The translations under genes and the position numbers were made by a program. DNA of 64,000 nt. Source: an uncultured Lachnospiraceae bacterium (GTDB lineage Bacteria; Bacillota; Clostridia; Lachnospirales; Lachnospiraceae). The stretch covers positions 124,001-188,000 of the forward strand of contig CAJUBE010000003.1 of NCBI GenBank assembly GCA_910584725.1, given 5' to 3'. Every line of letters starts with the position of its first letter. The first letter of the stretch is position 1. This document shows, one piece after another, positions 33,342 to 42,330 of this stretch. The notes below the pieces were generated by a model. The model did no database searches, was not told the DNA's origin, and worked only from the letters and a program-made list of their open reading frames with translations.

Positions 33342-33924
33342 AGCCGCCTCCATTCCGAAACGTACCATTGTCCGATCCCGTTTCTCCCTCCGTTTCCTCC
33401 GCCTTTGCCATTCCATCCGGCGTTTCCGTATCCGCCCCGCCCACAATTTCCACCGCAAGTTTATGCGGCAGGCAGATAATACTCTCCCCGCCGCCCGCAA
33501 TGGGTATGTGATGCACGCAGATCTGGTCCCGGCAGTCGGCGGCTTCCATCCATACTTGTGCCCCGGAAACAGCCAGCAGATTGTAACTGTTTCCTTCCGG
33601 AACCGCTGCCGCAAGGTCCGGTCTTTCCCCATACCACTCACAGGAGGCGCGCCCGTTCACATAAAGAAGCAGACAATAGCGGGCTGTCTCCGATGCGCTC
33701 CCACGCGCCGCCGCCTGGTCATGTCGTTCCCTCTGTGCCAGAGCCACTTCCTCAATAACCTCTCCGTCGCAGGATATCCGCAAAGACTGCCCTTCCTTCC
33801 GGCTCAAGGCAGCCCATGCAAAGCTTCCAAGCGCCAGAAGCAGGAAAAATGCCATCAGACATATGTCCGCTCTGCGGATCCGCCCGCCCTCTGTTCTGTT
33901 ATCTTTCCCTATGATTTCAGACAT
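33325..33924 (-). CDS. NusG domain II-containing protein
   Basis: 199 aa from ATG 33924. One membrane helix (about 20-40, ADICLMAFFLLLALGSFAWA), then an extracytoplasmic beta-rich domain with the family hallmark ADCRDQICVHHIPI...IICLPHKLAVEI. Three cysteines in that motif are conserved. Role unknown, though linked to Gx transporter genes in Firmicutes. It has a longer linker and C-terminal tail than is usual. Confidence 0.88.
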   Translation of the reverse strand: MSEIIGKDNRTEGGRIRRADICLMAFFLLLALGSFAWAALSRKEGQSLRISCDGEVIEEVALAQRERHDQAAARGSASETARYCLLLYVNGRASCEWYGERPDLAAAVPEGNSYNLLAVSGAQVWMEAADCRDQICVHHIPIAGGGESIICLPHKLAVEIVGGADTETPDGMAKAEETEGETGSDNGTFRNGGGYETDG

Positions 33925-33974
33925 ATAGATATCTTACCACAACCGAACATACGTTTCAAGCCCTTCCTTTCTAT

Positions 33975-34010
33975 GAAAACAGAGCCACCAGTAACCCGAT
34001 GACTCTGTTC
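33975..34010 (-). terminator. Terminator after the 34049 gene
   Basis: Minus strand ACAGAG...CTCTGT with an 18-nt loop, then TTTTC; moderate. Confidence 0.5.
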
Positions 34011-34048
34011 GCTTAACATTTTCAATTTTAAGAAATGTAAAAATCGGT

Positions 34049-34537
34049 TCACAACCGCTCCAGACGTTCCACAAACGCCAGATAGAACTTCCTTTCCTGT
34101 GCACGACAGCGCTGTACTTCGATGCTTCTTGTATGTCCTGCCGCAAGGGGATGATCCAGATCATAGAGCGCCTGCTTCGCGGCCCGGAGCGCGGACTGCA
34201 CGCTGCTCCCCAGAATGTCATTCGGGTTGCCGCCGTTCCATCCTCGCTCCACGCGCTCTATCATCATCTGGGAAATATGCTTCATCATGCCGTTATTCCC
34301 GATGCCGAGACCGTTCGTCCCAGTTTCCTTCGCCGCCTCCATCCACGCCTGTTTCACTTCCTCCGGCGCGTTCACTCCCACACTCGCAAAAGCTTCCTCG
34401 TCATAATTCCGTTCCTTCTGCGGTATCTGCTCCGACACCGCCTCCAAAAACCGGCTCTGTGGCACGTTCTTTTCCGTTTTTCCCGCCGTATATCCACCGA
34501 TCTGATAGTTTGCCGCTCCGAATCCGCTCACTTGCAT
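34049..34537 (-). CDS. Conserved hypothetical protein, 162 aa
   Basis: ATG at 34537 follows GGGAGGGACACGG; the ATG at 34582 lacks a site. Begins MQVSGFGAANYQIGGYTAGK, a start pattern I associate with Lachnospiraceae proteins of unknown role. The rest is helical with a charged C-terminus. No signal peptide or metal motif. It is a single gene, convergent with nothing and followed by its own hairpin. Confidence 0.65.
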   Translation of the reverse strand: MQVSGFGAANYQIGGYTAGKTEKNVPQSRFLEAVSEQIPQKERNYDEEAFASVGVNAPEEVKQAWMEAAKETGTNGLGIGNNGMMKHISQMMIERVERGWNGGNPNDILGSSVQSALRAAKQALYDLDHPLAAGHTRSIEVQRCRAQERKFYLAFVERLERL

Positions 34538-34734
34538 TTCCGTGTCCCTCCCGCCGCCGCATCCTGTTTCACATCGTTGCAAAGGATGCCGTCTTTTTCT
34601 TTTTATCTTCTGATTGTAATACGAATCACCCGTGCCAAAAGTTTCACCGATGAAAATATTATCTTTTTTTCACAGGCACCAAATCACCCCTCTCACATAA
34701 GATAAACCATAACTAACATTTGGAGGACACTAAC

Positions 34735-34968
34735 ATGAGTGATCTTACAGCAACACATTGCGGATGCAATACACCCGCCCCTGCTAACAACGGATGCGGT
34801 TCATGGATCTGGATTCTGATCCTGTTATCCTGCTGCGGCGGTAACGGCGATGGCTGCGGCTGTGGCGGCGGCTTCTTCGGCGGCAACGGTCTTTTTGGCG
34901 GCAACGACAACAACTGCTGCTCATGGATCTGGATTCTGATCCTGTTATCCTGCTGCTGCAACAACTAA
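34735..34968 (+). CDS. HCB-type high-cysteine small protein
   Basis: 77 aa from ATG 34735 after TTGGAGG. Cys/Gly-rich with two copies of a SWIWILILLSCC hydrophobic block, separated by a Gly/Asn/Cys linker. It resembles the clostridial proteins named chorion class high-cysteine HCB protein 13. Probably a spore- or surface-layer component, but this is inference from composition. Strong terminator follows. Confidence 0.75.
   Translation: MSDLTATHCGCNTPAPANNGCGSWIWILILLSCCGGNGDGCGCGGGFFGGNGLFGGNDNNCCSWIWILILLSCCCNN
34801..34956 (+). repeat. Exact 36-bp direct repeat inside the HCB gene
   Basis: The 36 bases at 34801-34836 recur without change at 34921-34956, exactly 120 bp apart and in frame. 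They encode the two hydrophobic blocks. Confidence 0.95.
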
Positions 34969-35011
34969 TCTTTACACCATCACATCTATCACACACATCT
35001 GAAACAGAGTT

Positions 35012-35066
35012 CCGCCGCAGTGTTCTTTTCCTGCGGCGGGCCGCTCTGACAGGCGGCTATTTTTCG
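35012..35066 (+). terminator. Double hairpin terminator after the HCB gene
   Basis: CCGCCGCAG / CTGCGGCGG, then GCCGC / GCGGC followed by TATTTTTC. Confidence 0.8.
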
Positions 35067-35242
35067 TTACAATTCACACCTACTCCAGATTTCGCATTAA
35101 TTTATGTGAATTGCAACGATGAATGCACCGGCGCTGGTTCCGACACCATGCAGCAGGTGCATGGTGCGGGCTTGAGAAGTAACTATTTTTCTTTTGTGCG
35201 TCATATACTGTAGAGAAAAATGGCATCAGAAAGGCATAGCTT

Positions 35243-35830
35243 ATGGCAGAAAAAAGAGAAGACGCGTCAAATGTTATGGCATTCGATGCCTTATATACAA
35301 CCAACCAGATCCAGAAACTAAAGGTTCTTCTCCCCTACATAGAACCTTCCATGCAAAAGCATCTGGCCGTTTATATCAAGTATATGGAATTGCAATATAC
35401 GATGAATCTCACAAAAAGACACACTTCCGCACTCAGCGGATGCGGACTGTCCCAGCCAGAAAAGCCCGATCTGAAAAAGCTCTGCAAAGAATTGTGTCTC
35501 TACTCCACCCCGGAAGAGATCCGGCAGTTGGAGCAGATACAGAACATGCTGCAGACGTTGGAGACTGTACAGGAAATGACCCAGACCATGAATGCCATGC
35601 AGGAAATTTTCCCCGACATGAATATGGATTCCCTGTTTGGGAATCCGCTGTCCGGGTCAGATCCGTCCGGGGACACCGCAGCCAGTTCCGAAAACGCCGG
35701 AGGCTCCCCCGACGGATTTGCCGCTTCCGGTTCTCCTATGCTTTCCATGCTGATGAATATGCTCACCCCAGAGCAGAGAGAAATGTACGAAATGTTTCAA
35801 CAGCAATCGTTTTCAAACGACAATGAATAA
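35243..35830 (+). CDS. Conserved hypothetical protein, 195 aa
   Basis: ATG at 35243 after GAAAGGC. N-terminal helical part (NVMAFDALYTTNQIQKLKVLLPYIEP), a middle Met/Gln-rich helix (QEMTQTMNAMQEIFPDMNMD), a disordered Ser/Gly/Pro linker, and a C-terminal helix LSMLMNMLTPEQREMYEMF. No recognised domain. It overlaps nothing and is followed 17 bp later by another small gene, forming a two-gene operon. Confidence 0.75.
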   Translation: MAEKREDASNVMAFDALYTTNQIQKLKVLLPYIEPSMQKHLAVYIKYMELQYTMNLTKRHTSALSGCGLSQPEKPDLKKLCKELCLYSTPEEIRQLEQIQNMLQTLETVQEMTQTMNAMQEIFPDMNMDSLFGNPLSGSDPSGDTAASSENAGGSPDGFAASGSPMLSMLMNMLTPEQREMYEMFQQQSFSNDNE

Positions 35831-35847
35831 ACCATTGGAGGTTTTCC

Positions 35848-36114
35848 ATGAACAATGAATGGATGAACGACCCGTCCCTCGCCGGAATTGACAAGGCGAA
35901 ACTGGAATTTTTGCAGGCGCTCGTCTTTGAGAGCCGCGGTCTGAAACGGGAGCAGATGCTGCCTTTCCTGATGGCGGTCGCCAAGAGGGGACAGGCGGAT
36001 CACATTACTTTTACCAATGAGGAAATCGAGACAATCGTCGCCGTCATCAAAAGGGAATCCTCGCCGGAGGAGGCCGCAACCATAGATAAAATGATGCGGA
36101 TGCGAAAAAAATAG
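35848..36114 (+). CDS. Conserved hypothetical protein, 88 aa
   Basis: ATG at 35848 after TTGGAGG. All-helical, with LEFLQALVFESRGLKREQMLPFLMAV and a short basic end. Partner of the preceding gene by spacing; function unknown. A family 1 palindromic repeat follows and probably ends both opposing transcripts. Confidence 0.75.
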   Translation: MNNEWMNDPSLAGIDKAKLEFLQALVFESRGLKREQMLPFLMAVAKRGQADHITFTNEEIETIVAVIKRESSPEEAATIDKMMRMRKK

Positions 36115-36138
36115 ACCGCAGAATGAAAGAAAGCCGAA

Positions 36139-36215
36139 GGCATTCTCCTGAGTGAAACATAGAACTTCTTAACGAAGCAGCCTCTGCTGCTGAGTTTTAG
36201 AAGTTCTTTTCACTC
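36139..36215. repeat. Palindromic repeat family 1, copy without left hairpin arm
   Basis: GGCATTCTCC, then GAGTGAAA...TTTCACTC with the standard inner stems, nearly identical to 25574-25645. It lies between convergent genes. Confidence 0.9.
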
Positions 36216-36244
36216 TATGACTCCGGCCTTTTCTTATGGTACCA

Positions 36245-37075
36245 TTATAGTGCGTGGAAAAACGGCTGCATTTTTTCATACGTGCAAAAATGCTGAAAAC
36301 CAATCTCTTTTAGCAGCCTTTTCGACTCCTCCATATACGTTCCGAGATGCGCCGGCGCATGGCTGTCGCTGCCGAGCGTCAGGATTTCTCCTCCCATGTC
36401 ATGATACATCGTGAGGATTTCCCGCGAGGGGGTGGAATCGGTAAGCCCGTATCGGTGGGAAGAGGTATTGATCTCAATGCCCTTTCCATTCTTTATAACC
36501 TCCGCAAGAATTTCCTCCACATAATGCTTCACATAGCGGAAAGGATACATGCCCAGTTTATCATATCTCAAAACCAAGTCCGGATGCCCCAGCACACTGT
36601 AATTCTGGTAATGCTTTACCAGATACAGAAGCTCCTCATAATATCGCTCATTGTATTCTTTCTGGGTCCGTCCCTGCTGAAATTCCTGCGACCAGAAACC
36701 TTTATCCTCGATCTGATGAACCGACAAAATAATAAAGTCAAAAGGGTATCTTTGGTACAAGGCTTCAAACTGTGGGATCGTGTGTTTCTGCATCCCGAAC
36801 TCCAGACCCATTTTAACGGAAAGCCGGTCTGCGTACTGGTCGCGCAGACGCCGGATTTCCTCCACATAAGCCGGATAATCCACGTTCACCATGGCAAGAC
36901 CATTGCAATAGGGAATCTCTACTCCGCTGTCCCAGTCCACCTTCGCCCCATAGTCCACGTGATCCGTAAAACAGATTTCGTCCATCCCAAGCCGGATGGC
37001 GTCTCTCACCACATCCTCCATGGGATAGTCGGAATCGTCGCTGTAATCTGTATGTACATGATAATCAACAAACAT
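36245..37075 (-). CDS. Histidinol-phosphatase (PHP family, HisK type)
   Basis: 276 aa from ATG 37075. PHP metal-site motifs: DYHVHTDYSDDSDYPME at the start, FTDHVD, GLEFGMQKHTI, FIILSVHQIED, VLGHPDLVLRYD, and LGSDSHAPAHLG at the end. These are the HisK-type PHP phosphatases that dephosphorylate histidinol phosphate in histidine synthesis, or related phosphate esters. No other his gene is near. The longer frame to 37135 is not used, as ATG 37075 has GGCGGAG. Confidence 0.85.
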   Translation of the reverse strand: MFVDYHVHTDYSDDSDYPMEDVVRDAIRLGMDEICFTDHVDYGAKVDWDSGVEIPYCNGLAMVNVDYPAYVEEIRRLRDQYADRLSVKMGLEFGMQKHTIPQFEALYQRYPFDFIILSVHQIEDKGFWSQEFQQGRTQKEYNERYYEELLYLVKHYQNYSVLGHPDLVLRYDKLGMYPFRYVKHYVEEILAEVIKNGKGIEINTSSHRYGLTDSTPSREILTMYHDMGGEILTLGSDSHAPAHLGTYMEESKRLLKEIGFQHFCTYEKMQPFFHAL

Positions 37076-37142
37076 AGTAAACTCCGCCCTGCTCTGAAAG
37101 GAACCGCGCCTGCCCATATCACAACATGATATCACACATCCG

Positions 37143-37853
37143 TTACTGCCAGTTCAATACCTCTTCCTGAATCTCCCTGCAAATGCCATATCCCACAGAC
37201 TCGTCTTCATAATCATTTTCCTGCCAGAAATCCCAGCCCCATACGAGCCCGTCCTCAAAAACAGAAGTCATCTCCCCGAGGTCTTTTATCTTCTGTTCAT
37301 ATGCTTCCTTTGTGAGCGGTATCTCTTCCGCCTCCTTGTCGCTGTACGGGAACGGATCCGCCGCTGTCTCCGCGTAAAAATAGGTACAACTCAAAACCGT
37401 GCCGTCAAAGTCGCATTCGTCCGGCTCGCTCCACAGATCCTCCTTCAGACACCACCCATCCTCTGTCCACTCATAAATTCGATGGTTGTAATTTCCGTCC
37501 GTCCCCGTGGTATGGGGCCATGTATACAGCACCAGATGCCCGTCCGCGGTGTGACACAGATCACTCGACCACGCCCACGGTTCCAGATCTTCCACCGTGT
37601 GCATCCCGCCGTCCAGTGTGTAGCACACCAGATAATGCCAGCCGCCGCCCGCTGTCAGATACACTTCCGGTACGCCGTCCCCATTGTAATCTTCCACCTT
37701 GCCCCTGTCGAGATACATGCTGCAGATGTCATCCTGCGGAAGCATGACAGCCAACTGCACCAGCTCACTCTGCACAGGGACACCGTTATATGCCGCTGTC
37801 ATCACATGGGAAGAAACCGTGAGCGCCGTCAGCAGTATAGATAGCACAGTCAT
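37143..37853 (-). CDS. Secreted protein with FG-GAP-like motif
   Basis: 236 aa from ATG 37853 after GGGAGGGAC. Signal-peptide-like N-terminus (VLSILLTALTVSSHVMTAA). After it comes KVEDYNGDGVPEVYLTAGGG, the calcium-binding DxNxDG repeat pattern of FG-GAP/VCBS beta-propellers, then Trp/Asp-rich sequence. No catalytic motif. Probably an extracellular protein of unknown role, perhaps a relic of a larger repeat protein. Confidence 0.7.
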   Translation of the reverse strand: MTVLSILLTALTVSSHVMTAAYNGVPVQSELVQLAVMLPQDDICSMYLDRGKVEDYNGDGVPEVYLTAGGGWHYLVCYTLDGGMHTVEDLEPWAWSSDLCHTADGHLVLYTWPHTTGTDGNYNHRIYEWTEDGWCLKEDLWSEPDECDFDGTVLSCTYFYAETAADPFPYSDKEAEEIPLTKEAYEQKIKDLGEMTSVFEDGLVWGWDFWQENDYEDESVGYGICREIQEEVLNWQ

Positions 37854-37924
37854 GTTGTCCCTCCCTTGTGATACATCTCGTGCCTAAAACCTCAGACTGA
37901 AGTTCAAATGCGCCCCTGCATTTC

Positions 37925-40453
37925 TTATTTCTGCACGATATTCACCAGTCTGCCGGGCACATAAATCTCCTTCACAATCGTTCCCGTCAGCTTATCTGCG
38001 ATTGCCTCTTTCGCCTTCGCGATCACCTCATCCTTCGGATCGTCCTTGCCGATATTCAAGGTTGCACGGTTTTTGCCATTGATCTGCACCATGATCTCCA
38101 CCGTGGACTCCACGGTCTTAGCTTCCTCATAGGAAGGCCATTCGGTCTGGTAAACCCTGCCCGCAAAGCCTGCCGCCTGCCACAGCTCTTCTGTGATATG
38201 CGGCGCCACCGGGTTCAGCAGGGCGAGAAGCGTCTTAAATTCGCCCTTCGTCACCGCATTCTTCTTATAAAATTCATTGACAAGGGTCATCATTGCCGCA
38301 ATCGCCGTATTGTATTTCAGATTTTCAAAATCGCTGCTGACTTTCTTGATGGTCTGGTGCATCCTGATCTCCATATCCTTGGAGTAATCCATGTCGTCTG
38401 TCAGGATATCCTGCAGTTTCCACACTCTCTCGAGGAACCTGCGGCATCCCTTCACGCCGTCCTCGCTCCAGCCCGCGCTCAGCTCGAACGCGCCGATGAA
38501 CATCTCGTATGTCCGAAGCGTGTCCGCGCCGTAGTCTGTCACGATATCGTCGGGATTCACCACATTGCCGAGAGACTTGGACATCTTCACCACCGGGTGC
38601 TCCGCCATCTCGCCGTACTTTTCTTTCAGCGCCTGCCTCGCCGCCTTCTCGCTGCCGTGCTCCTTAAGGAGCGCCTCCTGCTCCGCCGCCGGAAGATTCG
38701 AGAAACAGTGGGGATTCAACCCCAGAATCATGCCGTGGGACGTCCGCTTCGCGTAAGGCTCCGGGCAGGGTACTACCTTCTGGTCATAGAGGAACTTGTG
38801 CCAGAACCGGGAATACAGCAGATGCAAAGTCGTGTGCTCCATACCGCCGTTGTACCAGTCCACGGGCATCCAGTAGTCAAGCGCCTCCTTGCTCGCCAGC
38901 GCGTTCTCATTCTTCGGGTCTGTGTAGCGCAGGAAATACCACGACGATCCCGCCCACTGGGGCATGGTATCCGTCTCCCGCTTCGCCGGCCCGCCGCAGC
39001 AGGGACAGGTGGTATTGACCCAGTCAGTCATAGCCGCCAGAGGCGACTCGCCCGTGTCGGTCGGCATATAGCTCTCCACCTCGGGAAGCTCCAGAGGCAG
39101 TTCACTCTCGTCAAGCGGCACAAAACCGCATTTCTCACACTCTACAATGGGAATCGGCTCGCCCCAGTAACGCTGTCTGGAGAATACCCAGTCGCGCAGC
39201 TTAAAGTTTGTCTTGGCACAGCCGACGCCCTTCTCCTCCAGAAAAGCAATCATTTTCTCCTTGGCGTCCGCCACAGAGAGTCCGTTCAGGAAATCCGAGT
39301 TCACAAGCGTGCCCTCCGCCACGTCCGTGTACACTTCCTCCTGCACGTCCTTTCCGCCCGCAACCACCTCGATAATGGGCAGGCCGAATTTCTTCGCGAA
39401 CTCCCAGTCTCTCTCATCGTGCGCCGGCACCGCCATGATCGCGCCCGTGCCGTAGCTCATCAGCACATAGTCGGAAATATAGATCGGGATCTCCTTGCCG
39501 TTCACCGGGTTCACCGCGGACATGCCATCGATGCGCACGCCGGTTTTCTCCTTCGCAAGCTCCGCCCGCTCGAAGTCGGACTTTCTCGCCGCCTGCTCAC
39601 GGTAAGCGCAGATGTCGTCCCAGTTTTTCAGCTCGTCCTTATATTTGTCAATGATCGGATGCTCCGGGGACACCACCATGTAGGTCGCGCCAAACAGGGT
39701 GTCGCAGCGGGTCGTGTAGACGCGCAGCTTATCCTCCTTATCCTTGATGGAAAAGTCCACCTCCGCGCCCATGGACTTGCCGATCCAGTTCTTCTGGGAA
39801 ACCTTGACGCGCTCCACATAGTCCACCGTATCAAGCCCTTCGATCAACTTGTCCGCGTACTCCGTGATCTTTAACATCCACTGGCTCTTTACCTTGCGGA
39901 CCACCTCCGCGCCGCAGCGCTCGCAGACGCCGTTCACCACTTCCTCGTTGGCAAGCCCCACTTTGCAGGAAGTACACCAGTTGATCGGCATCTCTGACTT
40001 GTAGGCAAGCCCCGCCTTGAACAGTTTCAGGAAAATCCACTGTGTCCACTTATAATAATTGGGATCCGTGGTGTTGACCTCCCTCTCCCAGTCAAAAGAG
40101 TAGCCAAGGGAATGGAGCTGGCTCTTAAAACGCGCCACGTTGTTCTGCGTCACGATCTTCGGGTGAATGTGGTTCTTGATCGCATAGTTTTCCGTGGGAA
40201 GCCCGAACGCGTCCCAGCCCATGGGATAGAGCACGTTGTAGCCCTGCATCCTTCTCTTTCTCGCCACAATGTCAAGCGCCGTGTAGGGACGCGGATGTCC
40301 CACATGAAGCCCCTGCCCCGAGGGGTAAGGAAACTCCACCAGCGCGTAATATTTCGGTTTGGAGTAATCCTCCGACGTCTGGAAAGCCTTCTCGTCGTCC
40401 CAGATCTTCTGCCATTTTGTCTCCACTTCTCTGTGATTGTACACTTCTGCCAT
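37925..40453 (-). CDS. leuS: Leucyl-tRNA synthetase
   Basis: 842 aa from ATG 40453. Class I motif HVGH at residues 50-53, editing domain with TLFGATYMVVSPEHP, zinc-like CxxC clusters (WCTSCK, CERC; CEKC, CPCC), catalytic KMSKS in PVVKMSKSLGN, and a C-terminal anticodon domain ending in VPGRLVNIV. Complete and normal in length. It charges tRNA-Leu. Confidence 0.98.
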   Translation of the reverse strand: MAEVYNHREVETKWQKIWDDEKAFQTSEDYSKPKYYALVEFPYPSGQGLHVGHPRPYTALDIVARKRRMQGYNVLYPMGWDAFGLPTENYAIKNHIHPKIVTQNNVARFKSQLHSLGYSFDWEREVNTTDPNYYKWTQWIFLKLFKAGLAYKSEMPINWCTSCKVGLANEEVVNGVCERCGAEVVRKVKSQWMLKITEYADKLIEGLDTVDYVERVKVSQKNWIGKSMGAEVDFSIKDKEDKLRVYTTRCDTLFGATYMVVSPEHPIIDKYKDELKNWDDICAYREQAARKSDFERAELAKEKTGVRIDGMSAVNPVNGKEIPIYISDYVLMSYGTGAIMAVPAHDERDWEFAKKFGLPIIEVVAGGKDVQEEVYTDVAEGTLVNSDFLNGLSVADAKEKMIAFLEEKGVGCAKTNFKLRDWVFSRQRYWGEPIPIVECEKCGFVPLDESELPLELPEVESYMPTDTGESPLAAMTDWVNTTCPCCGGPAKRETDTMPQWAGSSWYFLRYTDPKNENALASKEALDYWMPVDWYNGGMEHTTLHLLYSRFWHKFLYDQKVVPCPEPYAKRTSHGMILGLNPHCFSNLPAAEQEALLKEHGSEKAARQALKEKYGEMAEHPVVKMSKSLGNVVNPDDIVTDYGADTLRTYEMFIGAFELSAGWSEDGVKGCRRFLERVWKLQDILTDDMDYSKDMEIRMHQTIKKVSSDFENLKYNTAIAAMMTLVNEFYKKNAVTKGEFKTLLALLNPVAPHITEELWQAAGFAGRVYQTEWPSYEEAKTVESTVEIMVQINGKNRATLNIGKDDPKDEVIAKAKEAIADKLTGTIVKEIYVPGRLVNIVQK

Positions 40454-40560
40454 GTTACTGCCCAATCCTTTCCCGCCGCATACGGCTTTTCTTTATCTGA
40501 AATCTGCGGCAGGACACAGCCTGACCGCCACAATTATAACGATTTTTTCATACTCTTTTC

Positions 40561-40588
40561 ATTTTATTATACTTGTCGGATTTGTCAA
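40561..40588 (-). promoter_or_regulatory. leuS promoter
   Basis: Minus strand TTGACA, 16-bp spacer, TAAAAT. About 110 nt of leader follow; no T-box-like specifier or AGGGTGG antiterminator was found in it. Confidence 0.6.
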
Positions 40589-40654
40589 CATTTTTCTTAC
40601 TATATGAAAATCACCCTATATGAAAATCCCCTCAGTATACTACGGACAGCTGTC

Positions 40655-41971
40655 TTATACACGCAACTCTGCCGTTATTTTTTCCACCGCATAAAGCGGT
40701 AACTGTAACATCTGTTCATTCATGTGATAATCAGCCAGCGATATCTGCACCGCTTTAACAGGGTTGAATTTTTCCATGTAAGTCTGGAGTCTTTTATCCT
40801 TTAAGTTTATTTTTGTAATGACATCCACTGGTATTGCTCCCCTTCCGTCAATAATCAGACAGCTGATTTCACAAGCCGATCTTTCATTTGCATAATAATA
40901 CAAATCCCGGCCCGAAACCGCCACAAGCTGCTGAAAAACATATTGTTCCGTCATCACACCGTCAAATGCATCAAATAACACATTTCCGTCAGAAACACTA
41001 TCCTCATGCATGCCAAGCATACACGCAAGAAGTCCAATATCTGTCATAAAAAGTTTAAATACTTTAGAGCTATCAAAATCGTTCAATGGCATCTGCGGCA
41101 CCGTAACACGGTTAACTTTATACACAAATCCGTAATCGCTTAGCCACGCAATCGCTTCTTCAAAAAATTTTGCCCTTCCGCCTTCCTGTAAAAGATCATA
41201 GAAAAATTTTTTATTCTCCTTCCTTAATTGGTTTGGAATGCTTTCCCAGACCCCACAGACTTTCGTATAAAATGCAGACGGTGCATAGCTTATAAAAAAA
41301 TGATTATATTCTTCAAGAATATGCTTCTGCGCCTCCTTCACATAGTCTAAGTTCCTACTTTCGACAAACCGAAGAACTGCTTCCGGCATACCCCCAACAA
41401 AAAAGTAATATTTCAGTGCATCGACATAGTGCTGTCTGAAAATATCAGTCATTTTAAAATTACTTTTTATCAGGAAATTTTTTAAGTGCTCTTCCTTTTC
41501 CATCGCCAGGAAAAATTCTTGGAAAGACATGGGGTACAGTCTTAAAATTTCTACTTTTCCCACAAGCGAGGGTGTAAGATCATGCACAGATACAATGTCT
41601 AATAATGAACTGGCACAAATAACATGATAATCCTGTAGAGCCTCGCTGAAACATCTCAGACTTGCCAACGCATTTGGCATTGCCTGTATATTGTCAAGAA
41701 TAATTAAAGTTTCTGAAGGTCTGATCCTTTTGCCAGAATAAATCTCCAGCCCGGACACCAGACATCCTATATCCAAACTTTCCGCAAACAGCCTGTTGAT
41801 CCTGTCATCACCTAATTGAAAATCAACATAAACCGAAGCCCCATACTCTGTTTCTCCAAACTTCCTTATAAGCCAGGTCTTTCCCGCTCCCAAGACCCCC
41901 TCCACAATAACAGGCTTCTTATTCTCTCTGCTTTTCCACTGTTTAAGCCAATCCATGGCGAAACGTTTCAT
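40655..41971 (-). CDS. AAA ATPase with DUF4143 C-terminal domain
   Basis: 438 aa from ATG 41971, preferred because it follows GAAAGG and matches the usual family start (MKRFAMDWLKQWK); an in-frame ATG at 42016 is possible. AAA_14 domain: Walker A GVLGAGKT, Walker B LIILDN, LRLYPMSFQEF segment. The C-terminal DUF4143 restriction-endonuclease-like half holds VDVITKIN and a KxxxxxxY tail. Such proteins are frequent in accessory regions; cellular role unknown. AT-rich compared with leuS, suggesting recent transfer. Confidence 0.88.
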   Translation of the reverse strand: MKRFAMDWLKQWKSRENKKPVIVEGVLGAGKTWLIRKFGETEYGASVYVDFQLGDDRINRLFAESLDIGCLVSGLEIYSGKRIRPSETLIILDNIQAMPNALASLRCFSEALQDYHVICASSLLDIVSVHDLTPSLVGKVEILRLYPMSFQEFFLAMEKEEHLKNFLIKSNFKMTDIFRQHYVDALKYYFFVGGMPEAVLRFVESRNLDYVKEAQKHILEEYNHFFISYAPSAFYTKVCGVWESIPNQLRKENKKFFYDLLQEGGRAKFFEEAIAWLSDYGFVYKVNRVTVPQMPLNDFDSSKVFKLFMTDIGLLACMLGMHEDSVSDGNVLFDAFDGVMTEQYVFQQLVAVSGRDLYYYANERSACEISCLIIDGRGAIPVDVITKINLKDKRLQTYMEKFNPVKAVQISLADYHMNEQMLQLPLYAVEKITAELRV

Positions 41972-42186
41972 GAAATCACGCCTTTCACGCAGTTTCTCTT
42001 CCATTATTCTACTCATTATATCGTCTAACTACATTATTTACAACAAAAACTTATATTTTCGCCATTAATTACAGTGTATTTTTTCTATATTTTACATTAT
42101 TTTCAACTATATTTCTATCTTTTTACATTTTTTACAGCGAATATAAAATCCCTCCACTGCTGACAGCGAATCCCTGAATGCAAATC

Positions 42187-42302
42187 GAGTAGGGAAAGAG
42201 CCATCTTCCCCTACTCGCGCGCCGGGCACCCGTCAGCCTTAGCTGACATATTTCCTTTGGGTGCCCGTGTGCATAAAAAAACTGCGCCATCTTCTGGCGC
42301 AG
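42187..42302. repeat. Palindromic repeat family 2, copy 2
   Basis: Minus-strand order: CTGCGCCA / TGGCGCAG with T-run, ATGCAC, CGGGCACCC / GGGTGCCCG enclosing TCAGC / GCTGA, then GAGTAGGGGAAGA / TCTTTCCCTACTC (42187-42216). Confidence 0.75.
42275..42302 (-). terminator. Terminator after the 42331 gene
   Basis: Minus strand CTGCGCCA, 5-nt loop, TGGCGCAG, then seven T. Confidence 0.85.
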
Positions 42303-42330
42303 CCTCCCGCTATCTTCCTTATAGTTTCAA

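Larger units (their letters stand above)
41972..42330. other. AT-rich intergenic space with repeat family 2
   Basis: Positions 41972-42170 are AT-rich without a convincing gene or promoter. 42187-42302 hold a structured repeat and a terminator. A short Cys-containing frame near 42125-42175 lacks a ribosome site. Confidence 0.5.

Noticed and set aside
32715..33641. 308-codon start for the Gx transporter
   Set aside because: The first 100 codons are antisense-like or overlap the NusG-II gene; a ribosome site supports ATG 33341.
38198..39874. 558-codon plus-strand frame opposite leuS
   Set aside because: Antisense shadow of leuS; Arg/His/Leu-rich composition and no ribosome site.
40466..40590. 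T-box riboswitch expected before leuS
   Set aside because: No specifier loop or AGGGTGG-type antiterminator sequence in the short leader.
42125..42175. Short minus frame with two cysteines (FYIRCKKCKKIEI)
   Set aside because: Resembles a zinc-ribbon scrap, but it is very short and lacks a ribosome site; likely chance in AT-rich DNA or a relic.
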